Positions 18,219-26,535 are shown, counted from the stretch's first letter. The stretch is 63,392 bases of DNA from Rhodocyclaceae bacterium (GCA_030824115.1 JAVBYI010000003.1:1-63392); one strand, 5' to 3'. Notes: generated by a model from the sequence alone, not told the origin. A program made the numbers and translations.

Positions 18219-18554
18219 ATGCATCGCGATGATCAGGCCGCCGGACTGCGGCGCTTGTTCAGCACGCCAGCGGTAACGCTGGCGGTGGCTGCCCGCGAGG
18301 AAGCGCTGATCGAAGCCTATGGTCTGATGAAGCGGGTTGTGCAGGAGGAGGGCAGCGGCTGTTTTCGCATCACCATCACGCATGCGCGTTCAGAGGAGGA
18401 AGCACTGGCAGTGTTCGAAAATCTGCGCCGCGTGGCCCATGAATATCTCGGTGTGCGGCTGGAGTATCTTGGCCTGATGCCGGGTCTTGAGCGCCAGTCT
18501 CTGGCCTTGGCACCGGGGCTGCCGCCCGGAATGCTGCGCAATTCGGTGATATAG
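18219..18554 (+). CDS. truncated FlhG-like protein lacking the MinD-type ATPase core
   Basis: A 111-residue protein in the exact place of flhG. It starts M-H-R-D-D-Q-A-A-G-L-R-R-L, which matches the DQAxxLR helix by which FlhG stimulates FlhF GTPase. Only about 15 residues later it continues as E-A-L-I-E-A-Y-G-L-M-K-R-V and ends with a segment like the C-terminal part of FlhG (F-E-N-L-R-R-V-A-H-E-Y-L-G-V with L-E-Y-L-G). The P-loop, switch regions and central strand of the ATPase, roughly 140 residues, are absent, and no Walker A motif is present. The gene is open, has an SD-like AGGA and lies 19 bp after flhF, so it looks functional rather than decayed. It would keep the FlhF-activating helix but not ATP-dependent dimerisation. 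Confidence 0.75.
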   Translation: MHRDDQAAGLRRLFSTPAVTLAVAAREEALIEAYGLMKRVVQEEGSGCFRITITHARSEEEALAVFENLRRVAHEYLGVRLEYLGLMPGLERQSLALAPGLPPGMLRNSVI

Positions 18555-18621
18555 TCTTTGGGCACGCTTCCTGCGTGAAGCGTCAACCAAGATACGCACC
18601 AATCGTACCCATAAGCCCGAT

Positions 18622-19398
18622 ATGTACACCGCTCAGGGCACGCTCGAGAAAGAGCGGCTCGTCACCCAATACGCCCCACTGGTCAAGCGCATCGCCTATC
18701 ACCTGATGGCGAAGCTGCCGGCCAGCGTGCAGGTCGATGACCTGGTACAGAACGGCATGATCGGTCTGCTCGATGCGCTGGGGCGCTTCGAGGAAGGCAT
18801 GGGTGCCCAGTTTGAAACCTATGCGGTGCAGCGGATACGTGGCTCAATGCTTGATGGTCTGCGTGAAAACGACTGGCTGCCACGTGGCCTGCGCAAGGAA
18901 ATGCGCCGTGTTGAAACGGCGATTCTTAAACTCGAACACGAAAATGGCCGCCAGCCCAGCGAGGGTGAACTGGCGAGTGCCCTCGACATGACGCTGGGTG
19001 ATTATCAACGGCTCCTGCTGGATGCGCGCGGCCACCAACTGGTTTATCTGGAGGATCTCTCCGGTGACGATGATGATTATCTCGATCATCATGCGAGCGG
19101 GGTGTCGCTCGATCCGCTGGCGATTCTCGAGGAAAGCGATATGCGCGCGGCCTTGATAGGCGCGATTGCCAATCTGCCCGAGCGTGAAAAGATGATGATG
19201 GCCCTGTATTACGAACAGGATCTCAACCTGCGCGAAATCGGCGAGGTGATGGGCGTGACCGAATCACGTGTTTGCCAGTTGCATAGTCAGGCCGTGGCGC
19301 GCTTGCGCGCCGAGGTACTTGGTGAACCTGGCAAAGTGCCAGCGGTAGCCAAGCGCCGTGGCCGCAAACCCAAGTCAGCCGAGTCGGCGGCGGCATAA
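18622..19398 (+). CDS. fliA: flagellar sigma factor FliA (sigma-28)
   Basis: Directs RNA polymerase to late flagellar and chemotaxis promoters. The 258-residue product has region 2 (D-D-L-V-Q-N-G-M-I-G-L-L-D-A), region 3 and a region 4 helix-turn-helix with L-R-E-I-G-E-V-M-G-V-T-E-S-R-V-C-Q-L. The C-terminal tail is basic (A-K-R-R-G-R-K-P-K). Several matches to its promoter type are seen here, before flgM, flgK, fliD and one flagellin. Its anti-sigma factor flgM is in this window too. motC begins 5 bp after its stop. Confidence 0.97.
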   Translation: MYTAQGTLEKERLVTQYAPLVKRIAYHLMAKLPASVQVDDLVQNGMIGLLDALGRFEEGMGAQFETYAVQRIRGSMLDGLRENDWLPRGLRKEMRRVETAILKLEHENGRQPSEGELASALDMTLGDYQRLLLDARGHQLVYLEDLSGDDDDYLDHHASGVSLDPLAILEESDMRAALIGAIANLPEREKMMMALYYEQDLNLREIGEVMGVTESRVCQLHSQAVARLRAEVLGEPGKVPAVAKRRGRKPKSAESAAA

Positions 19399-19403
19399 GC
19401 CAC

Positions 19404-20144
19404 ATGGACAAGATCAGCGTTGTTGGCCTGTTGCTGGGAATCGCCGCGATTCTCGGTGGTCAGGTGCTCGAGGGCGGACATATCGCCTCGCTGGTCCAAC
19501 CGACGGCTTTCCTGATTGTGATCGGCGGCACGGTGGGCGCCGTCATGCTGCAAAGTCCGCTGCCGGTTTTCCTCAATGGCCTGAAGATGGTCAAGTGGGT
19601 GTTTGTTCCCCCGGCGTTTCGTCCTGACGAGTTGATCGAGAACGTGGGGGGGTGGAGTCATGTAGCGCGTAAAGAAGGGCTGCTGGCCCTTGAGGCACAA
19701 ATTCAGACTGTCCCTGATCCTTTCATGCGCAAGGGCCTGCAATTGCTGGTCGACGGGGCGGAGCCGGACCGCCTCCGTGATGTGCTGGAGGTAGAGATCG
19801 GCGCCTACGAAGAACAGATGAAGATGTCGGCCAAGATCTGGGAGGCGGCAGGCGGTTACTCGCCGACGATCGGGATTCTGGGTGCGGTGATGGGCTTGAT
19901 TCACGTCATGGAAAACCTTTCCGATCCCTCCAAATTGGGTGCGGGGATTGCCGTGGCTTTTGTGGCGACGATCTATGGGGTGGGCGCCGCGAACCTGATT
20001 TTCCTGCCGATTGCCAAGAAACTGCTGGCTAATATCAGCCGCTTGGTGGCCATTCGGGAAATGTTCGTTGATGGGTTGGTGGGGATCGCGAATGGCGACA
20101 ACCCGCGCATCATCGAGAGCCGGATGCAAGGCTATATCGTGTAG
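19404..20144 (+). CDS. motC: flagellar stator subunit MotC (MotA/PomA family)
   Basis: Ion-channel subunit that meets FliG at the rotor. The 246-residue protein has four membrane helices (about 5-25, 30-50, 150-170 and 180-200) and a cytoplasmic loop of about 100 residues between the second and third. Its size and the lack of a long C-terminal tail match the MotC/PomA branch rather than E. coli MotA (295). motD follows after 2 bp. A second stator set (motA/motB) is common in such species but is not in this window. Confidence 0.9.
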   Translation: MDKISVVGLLLGIAAILGGQVLEGGHIASLVQPTAFLIVIGGTVGAVMLQSPLPVFLNGLKMVKWVFVPPAFRPDELIENVGGWSHVARKEGLLALEAQIQTVPDPFMRKGLQLLVDGAEPDRLRDVLEVEIGAYEEQMKMSAKIWEAAGGYSPTIGILGAVMGLIHVMENLSDPSKLGAGIAVAFVATIYGVGAANLIFLPIAKKLLANISRLVAIREMFVDGLVGIANGDNPRIIESRMQGYIV

Positions 20145-20146
20145 CC

Positions 20147-20929
20147 ATGGCACGGCGCAAGAAAGAGGAAGAGCACGAGAATCACGAGCGCTGGCTCGTT
20201 TCCTACGCGGATTTTATTACCCTGCTGTTTGCTTTCTTCGTGGTGATGTACGCCATTTCCTCGGTGAACGAGGGCAAGTATCGGGTCTTGTCGGATTCCA
20301 TTTCCTCGGCTTTCAAGAATATTCCCGGCAGCACCACCGGGGCGATGGTGGAGGTGAACCCCAGTTCACCGACGCCGGTGGCGATCCCCTTCAAGAAGCC
20401 ACAGGTCACCAATCTCAAGCAGGATGTCCAGCGTGAGCAGAACCGCGAGATGTTGCGCAACAAGGCCAAGGAAATTACCGAGGCGCTTGCGCCACTCGTG
20501 CGACAGGGGCATGTGCGGGTGACGGAGGGCGCACAGGGTATTACCGTCGAGATCAATGCCAGCGTACTGTTCGATTCTGGCGAGGCGCGTCTGCAGGTGC
20601 CTGCGATACGCGCATTGACAGCAGTGGGACAGATCCTGGCGACTACTGATTTTCCGATTACGGTCGAGGGGCACACCGATAATGCACCGATCAACACGCC
20701 GTTGTTCCCGTCGAACTGGGAGTTGTCGGGCGCGCGCGCGGCCAGTGTGGTGCGTCTGTTTATCGACACAGGGGTCGATGCCCGGCGCCTGACGGCAACC
20801 GGTTATGCCGAGCAGCGTCCGGTTGCGGACAACGCAAGCATCGAAGGTCGTCAACGCAACCGTCGCGTGGCGATCAACATGGAATCGCGTACGCCGGATC
20901 AGGTCAAGGAACTGGCGCTACCCGAGTAG
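20147..20929 (+). CDS. motD: flagellar stator subunit MotD (MotB family)
   Basis: Peptidoglycan-anchored stator partner of MotC. A charged N-terminal tail is followed by one membrane helix (about 20-40) containing S-Y-A-D-F-I-T-L-L-F-A-F-F; this aspartate is the proton-binding residue of the family. The OmpA-like domain (about 120-250) contains V-E-G-H-T-D-N and the late R-N-R-R-V. The 260-residue length fits MotD. It ends only 8 bp from the convergent flgN. Confidence 0.92.
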   Translation: MARRKKEEEHENHERWLVSYADFITLLFAFFVVMYAISSVNEGKYRVLSDSISSAFKNIPGSTTGAMVEVNPSSPTPVAIPFKKPQVTNLKQDVQREQNREMLRNKAKEITEALAPLVRQGHVRVTEGAQGITVEINASVLFDSGEARLQVPAIRALTAVGQILATTDFPITVEGHTDNAPINTPLFPSNWELSGARAASVVRLFIDTGVDARRLTATGYAEQRPVADNASIEGRQRNRRVAINMESRTPDQVKELALPE

Positions 20930-20937
20930 GTGGTGGT

Positions 20938-21405
20938 TCAGGCTTTGCCGAGAATGCGGCCGCCGCCGCCGGTGTGCTGTTGTCCGTCCGGCCCGTATGT
21001 CATGGCCCGATCGGTTGCGCCCATCAGGGCATTGAAGGCTTGCTGGTTGTGGCTCATGTGCAGGCCAATCAGTTTTCCATTTAGGATATTCAGTTCGCGC
21101 GCCTCGCTGGCCAGGGCCAGCAGGGTTTGCCAGGCTTGCTGGTGGGACGGTTGGCCGTGACGGTTAAGCCAGTCTTCCATGCCGCCACGCCCGGCGGGCA
21201 GGCCAAGCTGCTTTAGCGCGGTCTCACGCGCTGCAGCGTAGGTAGCCAGGGCATTCGAGAAAAGGGTTTTGGTATCGATGAGGGGCAGGAGCGATTCGGT
21301 GTCACCTGCCTTGAGGAGATCCTGCTCATGCTTGAGCAGGACGATGAATTCCTTCAGCTTGCTGACTTCAGCGCCAAGGGTATCGCCAAGTATCGATGAG
21401 GCCAA
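20938..21405 (-). CDS. flgN: flagellar export chaperone FlgN
   Basis: Cytoplasmic chaperone for the hook-filament junction proteins FlgK and FlgL, a helical protein of 155 residues. The call rests on the E-F-I-V-L-L-K-H-E-Q-D-L-L-K-A-G segment, a late helix N-I-L-N-G-K-L-I-G-L-H-M, and its place directly after flgM. The C-terminal end is a Gly-rich disordered tail, as in many homologues. It is 31 bp behind flgM and so likely under the same FliA promoter. Confidence 0.88.
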   Translation of the reverse strand: MASSILGDTLGAEVSKLKEFIVLLKHEQDLLKAGDTESLLPLIDTKTLFSNALATYAAARETALKQLGLPAGRGGMEDWLNRHGQPSHQQAWQTLLALASEARELNILNGKLIGLHMSHNQQAFNALMGATDRAMTYGPDGQQHTGGGGRILGKA

Positions 21406-21436
21406 GAGCAGCGCGAATCAATCAGGTAGCGGGCGA

Positions 21437-21745
21437 TCAGGCAGCGGGCTTGGCGCGACCCAGCATGTCGCGCACACTGGCCAGCAGACCATCGGCAATG
21501 CGCTCGGGGTTGATCTGGAAGCGACCTTCGGAAATGGCCTGCTTGATTTCAGCTACGCGCGCCGAGTTCATTGCCGTATCGCCAGCGCCGACTTCTTGCA
21601 GACGGGCCGACAGGGAGGAAATATCCACGCGCTCACTGGAACCCGCATCCGACTTCGGAGCAGTCGCTCCGGGTGATTGTTGGCTGCGGGCGCGGCTGGG
21701 TTCGGGCGTGCTGCCGACACTGGGAACTGCGCTATTGATCTTCAC
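21437..21745 (-). CDS. flgM: anti-sigma-28 factor FlgM
   Basis: Binds and holds FliA until it is exported through the finished hook-basal body. The 102-residue product has the usual disordered N-terminal half (residues 1-45, Ser/Pro/Ala rich), then V-D-I-S-S-L-S-A-R-L and the sigma-binding C-terminal helices R-V-A-E-I-K-Q-A-I and I-A-D-G-L-L. The start is GTG 21745 with SD AAAGGA 7 bp before. Residues 51-58 (EVGAGDTA), in the linker just before the first sigma-binding helix of the C-terminal half, are encoded by a copy of the interspersed repeat. Confidence 0.92.
   Translation of the reverse strand: MKINSAVPSVGSTPEPSRARSQQSPGATAPKSDAGSSERVDISSLSARLQEVGAGDTAMNSARVAEIKQAISEGRFQINPERIADGLLASVRDMLGRAKPAA
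21572..21596 (-). repeat. 25-bp interspersed repeat, copy 5 (inside flgM)
   Basis: The copy lies in the same direction as flgM, has central bases GAT, and encodes EVGAGDTA in frame. Confidence 0.9.
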
Positions 21746-21788
21746 GGTCTTATCCTTTCCAGAACGGTACTCTGGTCTCTATGACTCA

Positions 21789-21815
21789 TTTACGGCAGCT
21801 CGGGCGAAAACCTGA
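21789..21815 (-). promoter_or_regulatory. sigma-28 (FliA) promoter of flgMN
   Basis: On the minus strand, TCAGGTTT and GCCGTAAA stand 11 bp apart, against the consensus TAAAGTTT-N11-GCCGATAA (6 of 8 matches in each half, exact spacing). The start site would be about 33 bp before the flgM GTG. Control of flgM by FliA gives the usual feedback loop. Confidence 0.75.
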
Positions 21816-21867
21816 GGTAATTATGACAATTCGTGTGTGCACGAAATTGATTGATTATAAACAGATT

Positions 21868-22548
21868 TCAGTACGAAATCTCGACAATTCCACTGGCCTT
21901 TGCAATACCGCTGACGACTTGTCCGCTATTCAGACGAACCTGAACGAGTTGTCCTTCGACGGCGTTGTTGAGGGCGCGGCCTTCATTGGCTACAGCAAAA
22001 CCCGGGCCACGCGAGATAGCGCGAACGGTTTGCCCCTGGCGGACGACCATCTGGGCCTTGACCATATCCGCCCGCAAGGGACGACCGGCCGGGATACTGG
22101 ACGATGCGACCTTGCCGATGGCGCGTTCTGACTCGGTAAGAATGTTGGCGGGCAACTCGGAGAGATCCCCGGTCTGGCTGGTCAAGTCTTCCTCGACCAC
22201 CACCTGGCCTTGGGCGATGGGACGGGCAGAAATCAGGTAGGGCGCCTTGACCCGAATGTGCACCGGGATGTACACCCGCCAACCGGCTTCGTCGAGACAA
22301 CGCACCACGACGTTCGTTCTTCCCCAGGCCCTAGCGCCCGAGGGGCGGCTGACATCAAAGGCTTTGCAGGGCGCCAACTGATTGCCGGCGTCCAGCGGGC
22401 TGATCTCGACGCTGACCTGTCCAGGCAGCCCCTGGTTCTGTACCTGCAGCCAGTCCTCCACCGCCTTCTTGACCGGTGCATAGGGCTGCTGTGCCCGGGC
22501 AGTCGACGCTGCCAAACAGATAATGAGCAGGAGAAATAGGGATCGCAT
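21868..22548 (-). CDS. flgA: flagellar P-ring assembly chaperone FlgA
   Basis: Periplasmic chaperone for P-ring formation by FlgI. The start is set at ATG 22548, which gives a clean signal peptide (M-R-S-L-F-L-L-L-I-I-C-L-A-A-S-T-A-R-A) and a 226-residue protein; a longer upstream frame would bury the signal. The SAF-type region has Y-L-I-S-A-R-P-I-A-Q-G-Q-V-V and the C-terminal part has V-R-L-N-S-G-Q-V-V-S-G. It is divergent from flgB, with 216 bp between them. Confidence 0.93.
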   Translation of the reverse strand: MRSLFLLLIICLAASTARAQQPYAPVKKAVEDWLQVQNQGLPGQVSVEISPLDAGNQLAPCKAFDVSRPSGARAWGRTNVVVRCLDEAGWRVYIPVHIRVKAPYLISARPIAQGQVVVEEDLTSQTGDLSELPANILTESERAIGKVASSSIPAGRPLRADMVKAQMVVRQGQTVRAISRGPGFAVANEGRALNNAVEGQLVQVRLNSGQVVSGIAKASGIVEISY

Positions 22549-22620
22549 CCTTGCATTGGAACATGAACCGGCGAAACGGTTCATGGCGGCATACGCGGAA
22601 TAAGGGGTTAATTCCAGCGA

Positions 22621-22633
22621 GGCAAGAATTGCC
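22621..22633. repeat. GGCAA-N3-TTGCC palindrome between flgA and flgB
   Basis: GGCAAGAATTGCC in the divergent flgA/flgB gap, 73 bp before flgA and 73 bp before the flgB sigma-54 site. It is one of six exact copies of the pattern. Confidence 0.6.
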
Positions 22634-22705
22634 GGCGACTTGCCGCCGCAAAACGAATTATCGCCGGCAGTGAGCGCTAAAAGAGGCCAATTGATAGATG
22701 AGAGG

Positions 22706-22723
22706 CTTGGCACGATTGGTGCA
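22706..22723 (+). promoter_or_regulatory. sigma-54 promoter of the flgB operon
   Basis: TTGGCACGATTGGTGCA matches the consensus TTGGCACG-N4-TTGCA at all but one key base (GTGC for TTGC), with GG and GC at the right spacing. The start site would lie about 30 bp before flgB. It probably drives flgB to flgJ under FleR or a FleQ-like activator. Confidence 0.8.
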
Positions 22724-22764
22724 TTACGTCACTGCCCATCATTACTTGAATCCAATCTTCTGCC

Positions 22765-23181
22765 ATGTTTCTCGATCGCCTCGAACAAAACCTGAGCACC
22801 TTGCGTACCGCCATCGGCGTGCGCAGTCATCGTCAGGAATTGCTGGCCTCGAACATTGCCAACGCCGATACGCCGCATTTCAAAGCCCGTGACGTGGATT
22901 TCAAATCGGCGCTGGCAACAGCACTGGGCGGTGTCGGTGCCGATTCTGGCCCGCTGGGTATGGCGCGCACACAACGCGGCCACTTGGCGGGTGATGGCGA
23001 GAATCCTTATGGCGCCGCTGTGAAATATCGCGCGGAATATCAAGGTGCCGTCGATGGCAACACGGTCAATATGGACGTCGAACGTGCTGCCTTCGCCGAG
23101 AACGCTTTGCAGGTCGAGGCATTGATCACCTTCATCAACGGCCGCTTCCGCACCTTGCAGACCGCAATCCAGGGCCAATAA
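22765..23181 (+). CDS. flgB: flagellar proximal rod protein FlgB
   Basis: Rod subunit next to the MS ring, exported through the flagellar apparatus. The 138-residue product has the family N-terminus with S-H-R-Q-E-L-L-A-S-N-I-A-N-A-D-T-P and a C-terminal helix with V-E-A-L-I-T-F-I-N. No signal peptide, as expected for a type III substrate. It is the first gene of the rod-hook operon; flgC follows after 11 bp. Confidence 0.96.
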   Translation: MFLDRLEQNLSTLRTAIGVRSHRQELLASNIANADTPHFKARDVDFKSALATALGGVGADSGPLGMARTQRGHLAGDGENPYGAAVKYRAEYQGAVDGNTVNMDVERAAFAENALQVEALITFINGRFRTLQTAIQGQ

Positions 23182-23192
23182 GGAAATAGACC

Positions 23193-23594
23193 ATGAGTGA
23201 CTTCAGAATCTTTTCCATCGCCGGCTCCGCACTCACTGCCCAATCGGCCCGCTTGAATGCCGTGTCGAGCAACCTCGCCAACGCCGACAGTGTGGCGGGT
23301 GCCGATGGACAGCCCTACCGTGCCAAACAGGTGGTGTTTAAGGCTACGCCGGTCGAGGGCGGTGGGGTGGGCGTGCGTGTGACGCAAGTGGTTGAAAGTG
23401 CAGCCCCCCTGCGGCAGGTTTATGAACCCAATAATCCGGCCGCGAACGAGCAGGGCTATGTGTCGATGCCGAACGTCAATGTGGTCGAAGAGATGGTGAA
23501 CATGATCTCGGCCTCGCGTGCTTACCAGACCAACGCCGAAGTGATGAATACCGCCAAGGGCTTGATGATGAAGACCCTGGCGATCGGACAGTAA
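23193..23594 (+). CDS. flgC: flagellar proximal rod protein FlgC
   Basis: Rod subunit of 133 residues. It shows the rod/hook N-terminal signature S-S-N-L-A-N-A-D-S and the C-terminal [21 protein letters not shown], which form the coiled core. Normal length. flgD follows after 11 bp. Confidence 0.96.
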   Translation: MSDFRIFSIAGSALTAQSARLNAVSSNLANADSVAGADGQPYRAKQVVFKATPVEGGGVGVRVTQVVESAAPLRQVYEPNNPAANEQGYVSMPNVNVVEEMVNMISASRAYQTNAEVMNTAKGLMMKTLAIGQ

Positions 23595-23605
23595 AGGATA
23601 GAAAA

Positions 23606-24289
23606 ATGGCTACCACAACTGCGACAAACGCAACGAATACGATGCCAGCTGATTTTCTGGCTGCGGTGAATCCAAAGACGAAAACCACGTCAGAGATGCA
23701 AATGAGCGAGGATCGCTTCCTCAAGCTGCTGACGACGCAGTTGCAGAATCAGGATCCGCTCAATCCGCTCGACAACGCGCAGATGACGAGCCAGATGGCG
23801 CAAATCAGTACGGTGAACGGCATCGAGAAGCTGAATGCCACACTGACCCAATTGATGACCAGCTCGACGGATACTCAGGTCATGCAGGCGGCCGCTATGC
23901 TGGGCCACCATGTGCTTGTTTCTGGTAATGGCATGACGCTGCCCGAGAATGGCCAGACCATGGCTGGCATTGAACTGACCCAGCCGGTGGATAGTGCGAC
24001 GATCACCATTCGCGATGCCAATGGCTTGCTGATTCGGACGATCAAACTGGGTGAGCAGCCCAAGGGTCTCAACGAATTTGTCTGGGACGGCAAGAATGAC
24101 GCGGGCGTTCAGGCAGCCGCCGGACGCTATACCTTCTCGATTGCTTCGGAGCAGGGCGGCAAAGAAGTGAAAGCCAAGGGTCTGGAACTTGCTTCTGTTA
24201 CGGGCATCGTCAGGGATAGCAGCGGCGTTCAACTGGAGTTGGGCTATCTCGGTAATTTCAACATGGCCGACATTCGTCAGGTCTATTGA
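23606..24289 (+). CDS. flgD: hook capping protein FlgD
   Basis: Scaffold that caps the growing hook and is later replaced by FlgK. The 227-residue product has the conserved N-terminal stretch F-L-K-L-L-T-T-Q-L-Q-N-Q-D-P-L-N-P, followed by M-T-S-Q-M-A-Q-I-S-T-V-N-G, and a C-terminal beta-rich FlgD/Ig-like region with F-V-W-D-G-K-N-D-A-G. The first 25 residues are Thr/Ala-rich. flgE follows after 27 bp with SD AGAGGAG. Confidence 0.95.
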   Translation: MATTTATNATNTMPADFLAAVNPKTKTTSEMQMSEDRFLKLLTTQLQNQDPLNPLDNAQMTSQMAQISTVNGIEKLNATLTQLMTSSTDTQVMQAAAMLGHHVLVSGNGMTLPENGQTMAGIELTQPVDSATITIRDANGLLIRTIKLGEQPKGLNEFVWDGKNDAGVQAAAGRYTFSIASEQGGKEVKAKGLELASVTGIVRDSSGVQLELGYLGNFNMADIRQVY

Positions 24290-24316
24290 TCAGGCTTAGA
24301 AGAAGAGGAGTAAGTC

Positions 24317-25729
24317 ATGGCATTCCAACAAGGACTCAGCGGGTTGAACATGTCGGCCAAGGCACTGGATGCCGTTGGCAACAACATTGCCAACTCGGGA
24401 ACCGTCGGCTTCAAGTCGGCTATTACCCAGTTCGGCGATGTTTATGCTGCAACCATCGGTGGCGCGAGCAGCGCCAACCTGATCGGTCAGGGTGGTTCCA
24501 TCATGTCGGTTGCTCAGACATTTACCCAAGGCAATGTCACCAGCACGAATAACCCGCTGGATATCGCCATCAATGGCAATGGTTTTCTGCGCTTTCAGCC
24601 AACGCTGGATGATCTCACCCCTCAGTACTCCCGGAACGGGCAGTTACACCTCAATTCAGAAGGCTACCTCGTTAATGCCCTGGATCAGTTTCTGAACGTT
24701 TACCCGGCAACCGTGGGGGGGGACGATATCGACACCACGGCCGCTGTTCCCTTGCAGTTGAGCAATGCACAACTGGAACCCAAACAGACTGGGTGGACCG
24801 GCACGGGCGTCGGTGGCGTTTCGATTGGCGCTAACCTGGATGTGCGGGACAAGCGGGCGGTTGGCGCAACGGACCCGGATTGGGATCCGGTGGTTGCACC
24901 GTTTGTGTTTGATCCTGTAGCCGGCGACCCCACGCCTTCGATGTATAACTTTTCGACCTCGGCAACCATATACGACCAGACCGGACAGCCGCATGTGATG
25001 ACGATGTACTTTGTTCGTCAAGGTGATCCGCTCACGGGTGCGCAGCAGCGCCAGTGGGAGCCGCATTTTATTCTGGACAACAAATACGAAATCCCCGCTT
25101 CCGATCTGACGGCTGGCGTTACCAACCCGGATTTGATGATGTTCACGGCGAGTGGCCAAATATCCAATGATCTGGTGACGCCTGCCGTTTCCGCCACCCG
25201 TTTTACGCTTGATCTGGCCAACGCCTTTGACGGCACAGGCGCGGTTGACCTGACCAGCGATGCCGGTGTTGCAATGTTTGATCCGGCGACACCGCTTGAG
25301 TTTGATTTCTCGACCATGACGCAATATGGCTCGGCCTACGACGTCAATCGACTGACTCAGGACGGTTACGGCCCGGGACGGCTGTCGGGCATTGCGATTG
25401 ATGGCGAAGGCCAGATCACCGCGCGCTACAGCAACGGCAAGACCAAGCTGCAAGGCCAGATCATGTTGTCGACCTTCCAGAACCCGAACGGCTTGGTGCC
25501 ACTGGGCAACAACCTGTGGGCGTCTTCAGCGGCTTCAGGTGAAGCATTGGATGGGACGCCGCAGGCAGGTAGCCGTGGGTCAATTCAGGCAGGTGCTGTG
25601 GAGGATGCCAACGTGGATCTGACACAGGAGTTGGTCAATATGATCACCCTGCAACGCGCTTATCAGGCGAATGCGCAGACGATCAAGACGCAGGATCAGA
25701 TTCTGCAAACCCTGGTCAACCTGCGTTAA
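24317..25729 (+). CDS. flgE: flagellar hook protein FlgE
   Basis: Main subunit of the hook, the flexible joint. The 470-residue protein has the N-terminal signature G-N-N-I-A-N-S-G-T-V-G-F-K-S and a C-terminal helix Q-E-L-V-N-M-I-T-L-Q-R-A-Y-Q-A-N. The middle is variable and includes T-M-Y-F-V-R-Q-G-D and a G-L-V-P-L-G-N-N-L-W segment, typical of hook proteins. Slightly longer than the enteric protein (403). The gap to flgF holds a 25-bp repeat copy. Confidence 0.96.
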   Translation: MAFQQGLSGLNMSAKALDAVGNNIANSGTVGFKSAITQFGDVYAATIGGASSANLIGQGGSIMSVAQTFTQGNVTSTNNPLDIAINGNGFLRFQPTLDDLTPQYSRNGQLHLNSEGYLVNALDQFLNVYPATVGGDDIDTTAAVPLQLSNAQLEPKQTGWTGTGVGGVSIGANLDVRDKRAVGATDPDWDPVVAPFVFDPVAGDPTPSMYNFSTSATIYDQTGQPHVMTMYFVRQGDPLTGAQQRQWEPHFILDNKYEIPASDLTAGVTNPDLMMFTASGQISNDLVTPAVSATRFTLDLANAFDGTGAVDLTSDAGVAMFDPATPLEFDFSTMTQYGSAYDVNRLTQDGYGPGRLSGIAIDGEGQITARYSNGKTKLQGQIMLSTFQNPNGLVPLGNNLWASSAASGEALDGTPQAGSRGSIQAGAVEDANVDLTQELVNMITLQRAYQANAQTIKTQDQILQTLVNLR

Positions 25730-25731
25730 TG

Positions 25732-25756
25732 AAAAGTCGGCGCTGAGAAGACGGCA
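25732..25756 (+). repeat. 25-bp interspersed repeat, copy 6 (flgE-flgF gap)
   Basis: Forward copy with GAGAAG in place of GGCGGG at the centre, the most diverged copy. It fills most of the 35-bp gap between flgE and flgF, so it lies inside the operon transcript and ends 8 bp before the flgF ATG. Confidence 0.85.
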
Positions 25757-25764
25757 TAACAATC

Positions 25765-26520
25765 ATGGATCGCTTGCTCTACACCGCAATGTCCGGCGCC
25801 AGCGGCACGATGTCGCGTCAGGCGGCCGTGGCGCACAATCTGGCCAATGTCACGACGCAGGGCTATCGCGCCGAAGAGCATCGGCTGCGCGCAGTGCAGG
25901 TGCAGACGCACAATAATCAGCCCGGCGCCCTGCCGACACGCGCCTTCGCCGTGGATGCGAGTACGCATACCGACTTCAGTTCGGGCGCGCTGATGCATAC
26001 CGGTAGCCAATATGATATGGCCCTGCGTGGCAAGGGCTGGCTGACGCTGGCCTTGCCGGATGGCACCGAGGCGTATACGCGGGCAGGCAGTTTTCAGGTT
26101 TCCGAAAACGGCATTCTGCAAACGCCGACAGGCATTCCGGTGATGGGCGATGGCGGCCCGATCACGATTCCGCCGGATTCGCGTATCACCATTGGTGCGG
26201 ATGGCACGATCTCCACGATCAATGAAAGTGGGGCGCAGAACGTTATCAATGCGATTGGCCGGCTCAAGCTGGTCAATCCGCCGGAAGCCGATCTGGCGCG
26301 CGGGCCGGATGGTCTGTTCCGTCTCAATACCGGGGAACCCGCACTGCAAGACGATAACGTCCGGGTGGCGGGCGGTTTTCTTGAAAACAGCAACGTCAAT
26401 CCGGTGGAACAGATGGTGTCGATGATCTCGCTGGCACGCCAGTTCGAGATGCAGATGCGCATGATTACCACCGCTGAAACGAATGACCGTGCGGCCACGC
26501 AAGTGCTTGCCCCCCGTTGA
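25765..26520 (+). CDS. flgF: flagellar proximal rod protein FlgF
   Basis: Rod subunit of 251 residues. It has the N-terminal M-D-R-L-L-Y-T-A-M-S-G-A with A-H-N-L-A-N-V-T-T-Q-G-Y, and C-terminal N-V-N-P-V-E-Q-M-V-S-M-I-S-L-A-R-Q-F-E-M-Q. Normal length. No strong SD is seen just before ATG because the repeat copy occupies the leader, so translation may depend on coupling to flgE. flgG follows after 15 bp. Confidence 0.95.
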   Translation: MDRLLYTAMSGASGTMSRQAAVAHNLANVTTQGYRAEEHRLRAVQVQTHNNQPGALPTRAFAVDASTHTDFSSGALMHTGSQYDMALRGKGWLTLALPDGTEAYTRAGSFQVSENGILQTPTGIPVMGDGGPITIPPDSRITIGADGTISTINESGAQNVINAIGRLKLVNPPEADLARGPDGLFRLNTGEPALQDDNVRVAGGFLENSNVNPVEQMVSMISLARQFEMQMRMITTAETNDRAATQVLAPR

Positions 26521-26535
26521 TAAAGGAATAACAGG

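Noticed and set aside
18219..18554. Mini-FlhG as a decayed pseudogene
   Set aside because: The frame is clean, the start and SD are good, and both the N-terminal helix and the C-terminal region are kept, which is not expected of a gene in decay; still, a natural deletion without function cannot be excluded.
22660..22700. GGCGATAA on the minus strand upstream of flgA as a sigma-28 -10 element
   Set aside because: No acceptable -35 sequence is found 11 bp upstream.
22906..22926. AAATCGGCGCTGGCAAC in flgB as a repeat copy
   Set aside because: It encodes the normal F-K-S-A-L-A-T of FlgB and lacks the ACGGCA half.
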